A stretch of DNA of 64,000 nt from Zarea fungicola (Eukaryota; Ascomycota; Sordariomycetes; Hypocreales; Cordycipitaceae). Shown here one piece after another: positions 9,946-22,557 of this stretch. The translations under genes and the position numbers were made by a program. Each line of letters begins with the position of its first letter. The stretch's first letter is position 1. Location: contig FWCC01000068.1 in the NCBI GenBank assembly GCA_900169235.1, positions 124,001-188,000 of the forward strand. The letters are read 5' to 3'. The notes beneath the pieces are model-generated. The model searched no databases, was not told where the DNA came from, and saw only the letters and a list, made by a program, of their open reading frames with translations.

Positions 9946-11106
9946 TTTTGTAGCGTATTCAGTTACTTAGTTATCAGTTCTACTTATTCATTCATTTACT
10001 AGTGCTTTAGAGCACATATTAATACAAGTGCGAGTTTTATCCCGTCTGTCATTCCTCTCTCGACCCGTGAAATGTACTACCCTGCCGTCGCAGACAAAAG
10101 CCGCGATAGATAGTCTCCTGGTCTGTAGTATGCATTATACTCTTCCTTTATGCTTGCTACGTATTGGTTCAATTATGGGAATTTCCTGGAATTGGTCATG
10201 GCTAGTCGTGACTGGCGATGCCTTGTTCGGAAGCAGCACACAGTCAGAAGTGGCAGTCCCTCTTACTATTAACATCTTCAAATTAATCTTGGATTTCAAA
10301 CAGTGTATCTTTTGTTAGGTTGAAGCCACTTGATCAATTTTCCTTTGTCTCGATCCAACCCAGTTCTCTCATAAAGTCAAGCGTATTACTTGCTGCAGGC
10401 TCCGATATCATTGAAAGACGGGGCTACCATATTTTCATATTTATGTATTTCTAATTAAAATATTTAGCACGGTATTTACCTAAGTATGGTCAAATACTAA
10501 ATATGGGATATGAATTTGTCAAACCATTTGCTCAGAAGCTATTGTCTGAGCCGTGGTACTCGGAACGAAAAACATTTAAGTGGACGCTCTTGCCAGATTT
10601 ATGCTACAACTTTATTATACCATTTACAACAACATCAAAATAGTAGCGCGGTTCCGTATTCATTTCATCCAAGATGCCCTCTATCATAGAAGCATGACCT
10701 TTATGGTCCTTGACCTTGCATCATCAGAATATTTCTGGTTCTTTAGGGTAGCTGCCGGAAACACCATGGACAAGTCCAGTTCAGCCGCTTACATAAGTGG
10801 CCAAGTGCCGACTGCCCCGCGATGCGAGAAGCTGGGCGGGCAATACCAACCAACCGACTTGTAGCGGGGAGGGTCCAATTATTCCATTACATCGCATCGC
10901 CATTTCCGTTCCTCCTGCGTAACACCAGTGTACTGAGAAAAAAAGTAGCGGTAACGGCAACTTGATCTCGAGACGAACAAGAAACAAGCCTTCAAAATCT
11001 ATCACTTCATCGCACATCACATCAATAAAAGGCCATAAAAACGTTGGTCGACATCAGCTTCGGCACCCCGCCACGTCAACGACCACGAGCCTGACAACCC
11101 AGCAGC
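9946..11106. other. Intergenic between secreted protein and DUF255 gene
   Basis: About 1.16 kb. The part from 10420 to 10530 is very AT-rich. Short open frames at 10028-10318 and 10580-10864 lack domains, signals or coding character and are not called as genes. The last 200 bp should hold the promoter of the downstream gene. Confidence 0.5.
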
Positions 11107-13429
11107 ATGGTTCTCTCAGAGCTGACAGCGTCTGCTGCGGCCATGAGGTCGCTGCACATCGGGGAAACCACCAGCGTTGGAGCTGTGGGATCTGTTACAC
11201 CTCTGAAAAATCGTTCTGGCGAAAGTTCGAACCCTTTCGTGCGCAGCTTTGAGGCAAGCCCGGTCGCATGGCAGCCGCTCAATGAGGAGTCGGTAGAACG
11301 TGCAAAGGCTGAAGGCAAACTGCTTTTCTTGCATATCGGGTACAAGGCCTGCCACTGTAAGTCATCGAGAAGGGCGATTTATTTTACTATTCTGTGTTTA
11401 ATGACCATATGTAGACTGCCGCCTAATGGCCATCGAGTCATTTGCAAATGCTGAATGCGCCGCTGTGCTTAACGATGCGTTTATTCCCATTCTAATCGAC
11501 AGAGAGTCCCGCCCCGACCTCGACACAATATACATGAACTATGTACAGGCCGTTAGCAACGACGGCGGCTGGCCACTTAATCTTTTCCTCACGCCAGAGC
11601 TGGAACCGGTATTTGGTGGTACTTATTGGCCCGGCCCCAATGCTGCACGCCGTGCACATGATGAACATGCCGAAGATGCCCTTGATTTCCTCACTATTGT
11701 TAAGAAAGTTCGGGATATCTGGAAGGAACAAGAGGCTCGATGCCGAAAGGAGGCGACCGAAGTCCTGGCTCAGCTTAGAGAATTTGCGGCCGAAGGCACA
11801 TTGGGAGCCCGAGCTATTACTCAGACCCAATCACTTGCCCCATCCGGCTGGGGTGCCCCTGTTTCCAACGAGCCTCCTCAAAATGCAGATAAAACTGCCG
11901 CGGTATCCAGTGAACTTGACCTGGATCAGCTGGAGGAGGCGTATACACACATTGCGGGCACTTTTGATCCAGTTTATGGAGGGTTTGGCCTGGCCCCCAA
12001 GTTCCTGACTCCCCCAAAACTGCAGTTTCTTCTTGGACTTCGAAATTCGCCGAGCGCTGTTCAAGATATAGTCGGAGATGCGGAGTGTACTCATGCCGCA
12101 GACATAGCGGTGGACACTTTGCGAAAGATCCGAGATGGAGCTCTTCACGACCATATCGGGTCCACCGGATTCGCCCGTTGCTCTGTTACTCCCGACTGGT
12201 CTATCCCCAATTTTGAAAAACTTGTAGTTGACAACGCACAGCTACTTTCACTCTATCTCACAGCATGGCGTCGCGCCGGGGGACAAGCCACAAGCGAGTT
12301 CTATAACGTTGTAATTGAACTTGCGAATTACTTGACATCTGCCCCAATTCTGAGATCAGATGGACTTCTAGCATCCAGTGAAGCGGCTGACTCCTATGTT
12401 CGCAAGGGAGACAGAGAGATGAAGGAAGGCGCTTTCTATCTCTGGACCAGAAGAGAGTTTGACAGCATCATTGAGGCGGCTGAAAAGGATGCCAGCCAGC
12501 TAGTGGCTGCTTACTGGGGAATTCTAGAAGACGGCAACGTAGACGAGAAGCATGATCCCAATGACGACTTTATGAACCAGAACATTGTACGAGTTGTCAA
12601 GACACCCGAGGAGCTAAGCAAGCAATTCAGCATTCCAGTTGAGAAGGTGGAACAGTCTATCCGCACCGCCCAAAAAGAATTGAAGTCAAGAAGAGAACGC
12701 GAGCGAGTACAGCCAGAAGTCGACGACAAGGCCGTGACTGGATGGAATGGGTTGGCTCTTTCTGCCCTCATAAAGACCGCAGACAGCCTTAAGACAATAA
12801 ACCCAACTGTTAGTGCCAAGTGCACTACCATAGCAAGCGGCATTGCCTCCTTCATTAGACAAAATCTATGGGATACACAGACAAAGGTGTTGTATCGCAT
12901 ATGGACTGGTTTAAGGGACATTGAGGGCTTTGCGGATGATTACGCCTACGTTGTTCAAGGTCTGCTGGACCTGTTTGATAGCACAGGGGACGAGACACTG
13001 CTAGAGTTTGCGGACAGCTTGCAAAGTGAGTTGAATGTCGGACGAACAAGTCTCTCGAAACAATTAAAAAGATGACTGACCAATTCTGCAGAATCTCAAA
13101 TTTCTCTCTTCTATGACAAGAACGGTGGCTTCTTTTCCACAACCTCAACATCATCCTTTGCCATCCTACGACTGAAAGATGGCATGGATACCTCTTTGCC
13201 ATCCACAAATGCAGTCTCAGTCAATAACCTGTACAGACTCGGCCAGCTCCTTGACGATGAAACGTTTGTCGGCATGGCTCGCAGCAGCATTAATGCCTTC
13301 GAAGCGGAGATGCTTCAGCACCCATGGCTCTTCCCTGGACTTCTCGGCGGTGTTGTGACTGCGCGCCTAGGTGCTCAAAATCTCAGCAATGCGGAAATTA
13401 AGTACAGAGCGACAAGAGAAAAGGCATAA
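11107..13429 (+). CDS. DUF255 thioredoxin-like protein (SPATA20/YyaL family)
   Basis: Three exons (11107-11356, 11415-13025, 13092-13429) give 732 residues, close to the usual length of the family. The N-terminal third is a thioredoxin-like domain with the family hallmark at residues 82-85 (CHYC, usually CHWC), split by the first intron. It continues through MAIESFANAECAAVLNDAFIPILIDRESRPDLD and GGWPLNLFLTPELEPVFGGTYWPG. The remainder is the six-hairpin glycosidase-like part (APKFLTPPKL, EGAFYLWTRREFDSII, VTGWNGLALSALIKTADSL). The biochemical role of this family is not established; SPATA20 is its mammalian member. The second intron uses a GTGAGT donor, and reading through it would truncate the protein by about 110 residues. 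Confidence 0.88.
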
Positions 13430-14021
13430 AAATGATGAAGAAAGGTTTGTGGTTAATGAAGAGACAAACTTGTAGATTCCTGCAAGGGAGTTGATTTCAG
13501 TGGCTGTTTTGTTGTATCATTTATCCCTGCCCTTGAACAATACTTTTCTTGATTTCCAATTTATCGATATACCTGGCCTAGACTGCATTTTTTCTGCGAG
13601 GACAATGATGAAGAGGTGACTCGAGAGTGGTGCTACACAGGAGGCGAGGACTACTAGCTAACAATGTTGCAGTATAGAGAAGTAGTAAAATGACACGAAA
13701 ATATATATACAAACACAGAATCACCTTCACACTATGTGCAACTAACCCTGGAGCTAAAGAAACTCAATGCCAAAGTAGCTTTCGAAGAAAGAAAGAAAGA
13801 AAAACACTCTATTTCACATCAAGGGTATCTAATCTACAAAAGGCGCAGCTTTACTTGAACCTCAATTTTCATACTTTTTTCAATCTCACCAGAGTTTTAG
13901 CAAATTCTTTGTTTCTGGTTCCCAAATGTCTTGGATTGATTGTTGTTTCTTTTTGCTCTTCAAGGGCTTTCCTTTCTGTCCCGGGAAAAGAAGCCTTGGT
14001 TTGTGGAAGTGCTTCTTTTTC
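13430..14021. other. Intergenic between convergent genes
   Basis: About 590 bp between two convergent stops. It contains a short GAAA microsatellite near 13788-13803 and AT-rich 3' flanking sequence. No gene seen. Confidence 0.55.
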
Positions 14022-15929
14022 TCACCGCGGCGCATCGGCTGCGCCACCCGTTCGGTTCATCAGGCCACTGAAAAAGTCATGCAGTTGCTCATTGTCATAT
14101 TCCTTGGTGATTGTGCTGTTATTGTTGCTCGGTACTTCTTCCTCATCGACGACGTCTTCATCATCCTCGGCATTGTGGGCGTTGCGATCCTGGTTTTTGT
14201 TCTGCAATTAGTTTTGCTTTACTCTTACAGGCTTCAAGACTGGCGATTCGTATATGATATTTACCTTTAGTCGCTGCAGCATATCATCGGCATCGACTTG
14301 GATGCCGCCCATGTTGAATTGCACGGGACCGATGTGCTCGCTGATAGACTTTTCGTCTGCAAAGACGTCCCGTCTTGAAGCCGTTGAAGTGGTGTTGAGT
14401 GATGTCTTTTCAGGCGCCTTGGCCTTGAAGGCTTCGAGAATCTTGAGCTGCCTCTCCAGAAACTCTTGCGTGTCCTCGCTGTCGACGCCAACGGCGGAAC
14501 CGCCGCCCATGGCGCTCTCTACGACGGCCATACCGCCACTGTTGGGGTCACGGCACCAGTCTTCGTAGCGTGCAATGGCGCTGTCGTTTTTTACGTTCTT
14601 GGCTCCTGTTTCGGGAGACGCGGCCCTGGCCTGCTCGAGGTCCTCAAGGCTCTGCAGAGTCGAGCCGAGCGGAAGCTTAATGTTGTCAGACCACCCCTTG
14701 GAGGCTGCCTCAGTGTCAAAGTTGCCGCCAAGAACGCGAATTTTGCCCCAAGAATCCCAGTTGGGCGGCACGACAATCTTGTCTCTGTCAATCACGTTGT
14801 GTTTTAGAGGCTGCCGCTTGAGAAGTGATGTGATGCCAAGTGTAGAGTGGATAAGGGAAGGTAGTTGGGAAGGAGTATTTTGGCTTGTGTAAATAAGGGA
14901 CGCGCCATCTGAATTCCTTGTTAGTCTACTACTCTGCGAGGGAAAATGTGTTGGTACATACGGCGCAGCAGCACAGTTCGCAGATATTGAAGAACTGTGT
15001 CAAAGTCTGGCTCTTTCCAGCCTTGATTTCTCTCGAGGAAATCAATTTTTTGTGCCTGTCGCAAAGTCAGTAACAAGTAGTGCAAATCGAGCAAGGTATG
15101 TGCATACATTTTGGCAAACCACACACAGGGGGAGGCCCAAAGGCTCTGTCCATTCGCCAGGTCCGAGGGGCAGCGATCCCTCGCTGTCCGCCGCTGTTGC
15201 CGATGGAGTACCGTCCAGATTTGTCGAGCTGCCACCGCGACCGCGCTCTCTCCAAGACGACATTGTCTCCTCCATTGCATTCCGTGCTTCGGTAGATGTA
15301 TGTCCCATGACCTCTTCCAGCACTTGGATCCAGCTCCAGATTTGCCGGAGCCAAAGGTGTGGTTGCGACCAGTCCAACAGTATGACCAATGCAGTATTCG
15401 GTATCGTTTCAGGGGTAAGTAGGGGTGAGACTAAAGATGCGAATTCGCTTGAGGGCTGTGAAAGGAGGTAAAGCGACACGCGTGCCAGTGTATCTAAGGT
15501 CGGTGTTAGCAAATCATTTCCTACACGAGGGGAGGGGGAAGCAGCCTGTGCATCCTTACCATCTTGATCAGCATCCAGCACATCGTAGTACGTATAGCCG
15601 AGTGCGAAATTATTCGCAATCGGAGGGGTCTTCTGCCGTTCCGAGTTGCGACCCTCTTCATCGGCCGATAATGCTTCGAGGAACTCTCTCTGGGCGTCCG
15701 TACCTCCTCCTGGAAGCCTGTTAGCTACTCATTCACTGCCACAACTGTACGGGCTCGGGACAGGTGTACCCAAAATCAGCAGGTTCTTTTCTGGTAGGCG
15801 CTTCCCGCTCGCGACGGATTCAAGCATCGATGTCCAGAGATTCCTCTTTGGTTCCCCCCCATTGCGAGCATCGGCATCACCAGACCCAGCAGCGGTGTAG
15901 GTAGATGCTCGGTCCGTTTTCGCTGCCAT
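14022..15929 (-). CDS. Cytoplasmic dynein light intermediate chain
   Basis: Six exons: 15770-15929, 15560-15709, 15108-15493, 14962-15055, 14265-14908 and 14022-14201. They give 537 residues with every intron in phase. Exon 1 ends in NLLILG, joined to GGTDAQREFLEAL, the modified P-loop of the dynein LIC family. Further family blocks are YTYYDVLDADQD, DTLARVSLYLLSQPS, LLDWSQPHLWLRQIWSWI, CQNAQKIDFLERNQGWKEPDFDTVLQYLRTVLLRHGASLIY and IVVPPNWDSWGKIRVL. The C-terminus is acidic and ends in LHDFFSGLMNR, a helix of the kind that binds cargo adaptors. The subunit links the dynein heavy chain to cargo adaptors, for example in nuclear and endosome transport along hyphae. The intron at 15494-15559 is predicted from its GCTAAC branch point and from restoring the conserved joint. 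Confidence 0.9.
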
Positions 15930-16470
15930 ATTTTAGTCGCAGTAAGCACCCTCGACGGAACGACCGTTATTCAAATTCCGAAGTCAGTGCGTATTTAAAG
16001 AGCGTGGGCGAGTTGGGCTTCAGAACGCGAGATTGGCGAAATGTGTTTGTGTAGTGGGTGATAGGTATGATACTGTCAGGGGTCTCTCTACGACGAGGAG
16101 ACTCGCATCTTGGCTCTTTTTTTGCTTTAAACGGGGTCGCAGAAGCTCTCAGTTTCAGGATCCGCACTTCTTCAGATCGATAGGCTCAGCCCAAAATCAA
16201 ACTATCGTATAGCAATTGTCGGTCGCCTGTAATGAGGATTGCGATTTGTTGGATGCCAATCTTCAGGGAGCTTTCATTTGTCCGGTCCGGAAATTGACCC
16301 GCGCCAGTGGCCTAGGGTGACGCGCCAAAGGTTGTTAGCGACTGGTGGCGGCATGCGCCTGCATAAGCTTTGATCGAAAAGTGGGTTGCTTCCCTCAACA
16401 GCCTTGCACCTTGAAGAAAAAACAACAGCAGTACCAAAATTGGTCTGGCAAGTTTGGTACATGCTACAAG
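15930..16470. promoter_or_regulatory. Shared divergent promoter region
   Basis: About 540 bp between the divergently transcribed dynein light intermediate chain and the RRM protein. It must contain both promoters. I saw no clear TATA box and no open frame of substance. Confidence 0.55.
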
Positions 16471-17487
16471 ATGAATCAAATACGCGCGATTCAGGCGCTG
16501 AATAAAAAGGAGATTGAGAATGGAATGTAAGCTGCTTAATGCCTAACCAAGCCTCCTCGAAAGGGCCCCAACTAACTGAAGCTTTACAGCTCTCCCGAAG
16601 CTTCCTGGCATACCGATTACCGTGATACTGCGTATATTTACTTCGGCGGCCTCCCGTACGAACTCTCAGAGGGCGATATAATTACAATATTTTCACAATT
16701 TGGCGAACCGGTATTTCTTAAACTCGTGCGCGATAAGGAAACCGGTAAGTCAAAAGGCTTTGGCTGGCTCAAATACGAAAACCAGAAGAGCACAGACCTG
16801 GCCGTCGACAATCTGGGCGGCGCACAAGTGGGCGGCCGACTAGTCCGTGTAGACCACGCGCGGTATTCCACGCGTGATGACGAAGATCAGGACGAGTTTA
16901 AAGTCGGCTGGGAGGATATTCAGCGCAAAGAAGGCAAGCCGCTGTCAGAGGACGATAGCAGCGGGGATGAGGCGCCGCAAAGGCCCATGCTGGAAGAAGA
17001 GAGAGAACTTGCGAAGCTCATACACGACCATGACGACGACGATCCAATGAAGGCATTTCTTATCGAAGAGAAGAAGAAGGACGTGGAGGAAGCGCGGGCC
17101 AGAGCCGAAATGAAGGAACAGCGGCACAGGCATCGGTCACACAGGTCCCATCGGTCTAGACGTGATGGGGATGGGAATAAGCGATATCAACGCGACGACG
17201 AGGACTCTGAACGCCGTCATCGCCATCGGAGCGACAGACATGGCCACCGTGACGGGGCGCGCCACAAAAGTAGCAAACATGCCGAGGAAGCGCGGGATCG
17301 CAAACCACAAAATAGAGATGACGGGGACAAGGAACAAGACCGCGATGGGGGAAGAGATAGAGGCCGACGTGATCGGGACCGAGAAGATGACCGCCGGCAC
17401 CGACGACACAAAAGCAGAGATCGTGAGCCAGAAAGGAGTCATCGACGCAGAAGCCGAAGCCCTTCGCCCAAGCGGATTAGAGAGTGA
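16471..17487 (+). CDS. U2 snRNP/RES complex RRM protein, Ist3 (RBMX2) type
   Basis: Two exons (16471-16526, 16590-17487) give 317 residues. The opening MNQIRAIQALNKKEIENG followed by SWHTDYRDTAYIYFGGLPYEL is the Ist3/Snu17 signature. The RRM spans about residues 32-110, with RNP2 at IYFGGL (35-40) and RNP1 at SKGFGWLKY (73-81). The C-terminal 190 residues are an Arg/Asp/His-rich RS-like tail ending in RRRSRSPSPKRIRE, longer than in yeast and more like the animal RBMX2 form. Ist3 works with Bud13 and Pml1 in the RES (retention and splicing) complex of the spliceosome. The gene is convergent with hsv2, with the two stops about 100 bp apart. Confidence 0.88.
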
Positions 17488-17588
17488 AGAAGAAGAATTA
17501 ATACCCAAAATAGTATATAAATGCGCCAGTTGCAAGAAATATCTGATTGCCAACTGTCTAGCACTCACGTCACACATGTTCCTCTGCT

Positions 17589-18905
17589 TTATGTGTTTCC
17601 AAGGTAACGCTTCCACCCTTCTCTTGTGCAGTGACGCTTGCCGTCCTCCCCCTCGGTAATTGCAAACTTTTCCCATCGTGCATCTTGTCCTGCGCCGATG
17701 ACGACAAGACTATCATTGCTTGTCCAGCCAATGACACCTTTGCAAAGCTTCGTCGTCCCCAATGTCGTGGCCTCGGAGAAGGGGATGCCTCCAATCATGC
17801 CCTCATCACCGGCCTCGAATGGTGCCGAAGCAAACGAGTACGTATCGGAGAAGACTCGTGGCATGAGCGGAATCTTGCCCAGAATACCCCATTTTCCCGG
17901 ATCCGATTCACCGCCTGCGCCAAGCTGCTGACTCCGGTGAGGTGCTGTGCGTCGTGGGTGAGGAACATCGAATATGTGAAGAGTAGACTTGTCCGAAGTG
18001 CAAGCCAGATAGTCTCCAGAGGGAGAAAAGGCTAGGGAATAGATGGTGGCTGGATCTATACCGCGGCGCAGCTCGGCAACCTTGCCGCAGTTGCTTGTGG
18101 AGTAAACTCGAATGAGAGTGCCCGTCTCGCTGGCACTTGCGAGAAGCTCGCCGTCGGGGCTGAGCTGGATGGCTTTCAGGGATGAGGAATGTGCCGGGAT
18201 GATGCTGACGTTGCCCGTCGCAAGCTCGACGAGCTGAATCTGGCCGGCAGTGCGACCAGGAAATGCAAGTCTCTTTTCTGACATGCAGCAGAGGCCGGCT
18301 AGATTGTCGGCTGTTTCGTACACATGCAGCAGGTTGGGTGGTTTTGAAAATGAATATACTCGTACACTGCTTTGCAGCACGACGACTATGCGTTCACGGC
18401 CAAGCTGAACGCCGCGTACGGAGCTTAGAGCCGCTATCTCGAGTGCTGCCTTTCCCTTCATGTCGTCCCATATTATTGCCTGGAATACGGTAAGCTTTGG
18501 ATGCCAGGGGTATTTGTATTTTGTAAAGTAGAGTTGCCGAACCTTGTTCATAGCAAATTTGGGGGAGCGGCCACCGCCAACAAGAGCGAGGTAATTCGTC
18601 ATGCCCATCATTCTTACCAAGCCAATGCCGGCATTGAAATCTGTTTCATGTGAGCTTCGGTGAAAGAAAGGGCGAAAAGAAGCCGAACTGCAATACCTCT
18701 TGATGCCTTCAATAGACATGATTTAGTGTGGAAGACTATCTTTGTTAATACATGTCGTGACTTGAGGCTGCATTGAGGTGCCTGTCATCCACTTACTGCA
18801 GATGCCTGATTCCAGGCCGACAGCAAAGCAGCTGGCATCGTTGTTGAACGAGACGGAGAGAACGGCCGTCGGGCTCGACGATTCTATCGGTGGACGCACA
18901 TTCAT
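17589..18905 (-). CDS. hsv2: PROPPIN, SVP1-like protein 2 (WD40 phosphoinositide binder)
   Basis: Four exons: 18797-18905, 18697-18735, 18543-18640 and 17589-18479. They give 378 residues, all in phase. The protein is a seven-bladed WD40 propeller of the PROPPIN family. Visible blocks are SVSFNNDASCFAVGLESGI, DFNAGIGLVRMMGMTNYLALVGGG, LCCMSEKRLAFPGRTAGQIQLVELATGNVSIIPAH and the LRRG motif in AELRRGIDPA, the two-arginine motif that binds PI3P and PI(3,5)P2. The short length without a long C-terminal tail, and the exact wording around the motif, favour Hsv2 over Atg18. Hsv2 acts at endosomes and vacuoles and in piecemeal autophagy of the nucleus. The second exon is only 39 nt. The third intron (18480-18542) is 63 nt with no stop, so its retention would be silent to an ORF finder. 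Confidence 0.87.
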
Positions 18906-20088
18906 AGTGCTGGATATGTGTTGATGAGTCCCACCTAAAGAAGAATGTTTCGGAAAAAATATTGTTGATCAAACAAGTTTCAACAGCGGCGTGCCATTGT
19001 GGCTGGGCTCGAATCCGACGCAAATAGCAGTGGCGGCGCCAACACGTAGAGCAATAGGCGAGACGGGATTTCCACGCTAGTAGCTAGGAGGAGAAAACGC
19101 GGTACTGATTTATGTAAAGAGACAAGAAGAACCTAAAGTTAGGCAGATTAGATATAGGCGTCGATATGCATAAAAAGTGCAGGTGAGAGACGCGATGGTG
19201 CAGCTGGATGTTGGTGGCAGTGGTGGTGTTTGCATGTGGGTGCAAGGCGGGTCAGGTTATGATGGGTGCTGGTATAGCGATGCCGGTGGCCTGCCGCAGC
19301 TGACGGTCGCTGACAGACGGACAGCCGGGCTGAACATGGCTGCTGTTTCCACTGTTGCCACAATTGTCCAGGTGCCAAGGCCAGGTCCACGGGCGCTTAC
19401 CACCAGTGCCTAATATCCCCTATAACGCGACATGCCACGGACCTCCCTAGAAGGTACTAATGTACTACGGCCGGCTGGAAACAATACGGAATTGAGCCTA
19501 GGCTTAAGGCTGGTTACCAGGTTACCGATATCTTTGTTATTAGTTATACCAGCAGCTGATGAGAATGAAGAGGCTTGCCAAAACAAAATTGGCCTGCACC
19601 GCTGCCAGTGCTGACCTTCTCCCGATCCCCTAGAAGGTGCTTAGTATTGGCTCGTCGCATCGTCCATATTTCTCCCCGCCGTCGCCCAAACTGCCGGCCA
19701 TACTAATCCCCGCTGATGCTCTAACTTCTCCAGAACGGGGCTACGCCAGGAGGGTCGTCCGATTCAGTTCAGTTACCATTTACCAAATATCTGGCACGAG
19801 GCATCTATCACTAGCGCCACACTAACCAGTCCAACAAGCACTAAGTTAGTTAGCAGAAGTGGCAAAGAAAAGCAGCTATTACTATTATAACCCGTAGAAG
19901 TCTTGATTTTACCAACCTATTTGTAGCCGCCGTTGGTTAACTAGAGCCTGCTCACGATTCCCAGACATTCCGCCGCCCAGCAAATTTCCGACCTGTTGCC
20001 GCACTGTCCGAATGACAAGGGTTAGACGCTGCCGGCTGGTGGCTTGCCTTTTCCTCATTAAACAGGCCATGCGAACCGTCTCACAATA
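18906..20088. other. Intergenic between hsv2 and a regulator gene
   Basis: About 1.2 kb between divergent genes. It includes a GT-rich stretch at 19195-19275. Small open frames have no recognisable features. Confidence 0.5.
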
Positions 20089-22557
20089 ATGGAAAGCAAT
20101 GCCTCTAGAGCGGCGCGCAGTCGCCTTTCCTGTAGCGAGTGCCAGCGCAGGAAACAAAAGGTACGATGACTGCCATGTTGCAATTGCGTGCGCCCGGACA
20201 CACGCCCCTACACCATGTCTAGGTTTCCCTAGAAGTTGTGCCACTGCTTGAGTGTTTGACGAACACAAGGAAGCTAACAAAATTGCGGCCCAGTGCAACA
20301 GAGAGTGGCCCTGTAACCATTGCCTGAAGCGCAAGGTCGCAGACAAATGTCGCTTTGCGCTTCCCGCCGCAAACGCCGCCGCCGAGTCCTCCACCATCTC
20401 GGATAGTCGCAAGCGTCAGGCCAGCCCTGAAGAAACAGATAATCATGTTATTGCAACGAGTGACTTCCAGAAAGGCTCCTTGGGCTACCACACAGCAGAT
20501 CTGCTGGCAACCCTCGGTCTCGAAGACAAGGCATGTCTGATATACCTGTGGCAATTCCCCGCGTGATGCCCCGCACGACTAACGACCAAGTAGAAGGATG
20601 CGCCAGATGACAATCAGTATTGGACTGATATTGCAGCATGTTCCGCGTTAGATCGTGCTCTGAGACAGTTTCCGAAGCGGCATTGGGTTGGTGAGTACTT
20701 CACCGTGTGTCTGCAAGCCGTAAGAGTGTTCATAGTTGGCCTAACTTTCCTCACAGACTCCCTTCTTCGAGTATTCTTTAATAACGTCAACAATCAATTT
20801 TATATTCTGTATCCGGCTGCTTTTTTTGACGAGTATCAGAACTGGTGGACCAGGGTCGCAGAGAAGCGACCTGTCGCGCTGCAGTTCACCTCCCTGCTGT
20901 TTACAGTATGCGCTTGCTCGATACAGCATGCAGATGAATCGCTAGCAGCCATCATTGAGCGAGACATGGGCGAGAAGATTGAAATTCTTTCGGAGAAATT
21001 TCACAACTTTGCAAGAGAGCTAGGCAGCGTCGTGCCACCCGGCTATAGCCACTTACACAGCTGCCAAAGCATGCTTCATTCATCCTATTGGTACATCTCC
21101 CAAGGCAAATACCCAGAAGCCTGGCATGCACTTAGTGCCGCTGCCCGAGAATGTCAAGTACTTGGTAAGGAACACACTTGAGTCATGATATTGTACCAGT
21201 AACCCTGGTCACTAATTGGACATGTACCACAGTTCGAGAAAAAGAGCCGTCATTCCATGCTCTTCCTTCCTTTGAACGGGAAATGAGGAGGAGACTATGG
21301 TGCATTATCCAGATTTTGGACTGGTAAGTGGCTTTAATCAAGAACCCGACGTTTGGGCATTGGGCTGATACATTACTTAGGCAAATATCTGCTGGTCTTG
21401 CACGCGCCACTATTGTCAATTGGGCTGCCGTTGACGTTGTGCTGCCCACCCTTACTATGGAAGCATTCTCGCCGTCACCCATGCTGCACATGAAAATTCA
21501 ATCACAACTTATTTCACAGCTGGCAAAGACCTATCCCAGCAGCAAAGACGTCCTAGAGCCCAGTGAAATACGTCAATACCAGGCGACAGTTGAGGCTTGG
21601 GCAAAAATATTCCCACGAGTCTACGCCTTTGATAACCCAGACACGTCCAAGGATGCAACAAATCCATGGATCATATTTAACAGATTTTACCTATATACAA
21701 TGGCCTACTTCCTCTTACTGGCATCTATTCGGCCAGTGATGCTGAAGGGGTACACTTCTGCCCTGTCAAAAGAGGAGCAGGGTCTATGCGCAGATGGTAT
21801 CCGATACTGTGTAAAGAATATAAGAGTTGCTGTTTTGTGGGCTGAACATGTAGATCAGCATGGCGGTGGCCACCACTTCATGATCAGCTCAACTTTTGAT
21901 ACCGTTGTTCTTCTCTGCTCTTGCATCATGAAAGATGTAGGGAATACCATGCCAAAAGAAAATGAAATTTTTGAAGAGCTCGACAACGCAGTGTCGCTAT
22001 TTGGTCGCTTGGCGCACGCCTCCGCCATGGCCAAGTTTGCGCTCGACACGGCATCCCAGCTGGTACCAAAGCTACAACGACCAAATGCGCTGCCCCAACC
22101 ACAAAAGAGGCAAAAGACAGGTGCTCCCAACACAGCCACAGTAGCGTCTCCGAGATCAACAGCAGAAACGACAGCGACCACTCAAGGACCGGTTCAGACA
22201 CATGGACTGATGGAAGAATCTGGCTCTGACACGTCCCCAGAGCAGGTACGAGACTACTCTACACCGGCAAGTCTGTCGGATGGCTGGCAAGGGTCCACCG
22301 ATGGCGTGCGCGGAACGGTGTCGATGAGCGACCCTCCGGGAAGCACAGGTGCCATTGACGAGTCCTTGTCGCCTTGGCCTGAGGCTAGCGCCGATAATGC
22401 TGCTCTGGCCGTGCAACAAGATGACTTTCAGTTTGTTCTTGACGAGCAAGGGGTTGAGTATCTCACCACCGAGGCTGAACAGATTGACAACTTTGCCGCA
22501 TTGTGGGATTGGGAGGCACTTGGCTTGGGGACTTTTCCACTAGACAGCAATGTCTAA
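20089..22557 (+). CDS. Zn2Cys6 transcription factor with fungal-specific TF domain
   Basis: Six exons: 20089-20160, 20294-20530, 20594-20690, 20757-21164, 21233-21323 and 21381-22557. They give 693 residues. The zinc cluster is split by the first intron: CSECQRRKQK in exon 1 and CNREWPCNHCLKRKVADKC in exon 2, giving six cysteines in C-x2-C-x6-C-x5-C-x2-C-x8-C. The middle domain has the fungal_trans features (ALDRALRQFPKRHW, FFNNVNNQFYILYPAAFFDEYQNWW, EMRRRLWCIIQILDWQISAGL). The C-terminus is low-complexity and acidic, as in activation domains. The second intron appears to be GC-AG (see findings). The target genes are unknown. Its neighbours are hsv2 upstream (divergent) and FAD synthetase downstream, neither of which suggests a pathway. 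Confidence 0.87.

Noticed and set aside
18697..18797. Apparent frameshift between the first two hsv2 exons
   Set aside because: The first acceptor tried (AACAAAG) left the frame broken, but using the next AG (GATAG) three bases on closes the phase and restores the conserved sequence.
19000..19030. tRNA-like B-box sequence (GGCTCGAATCC)
   Set aside because: No matching A box or cloverleaf stems upstream. I found no convincing tRNA in the window.
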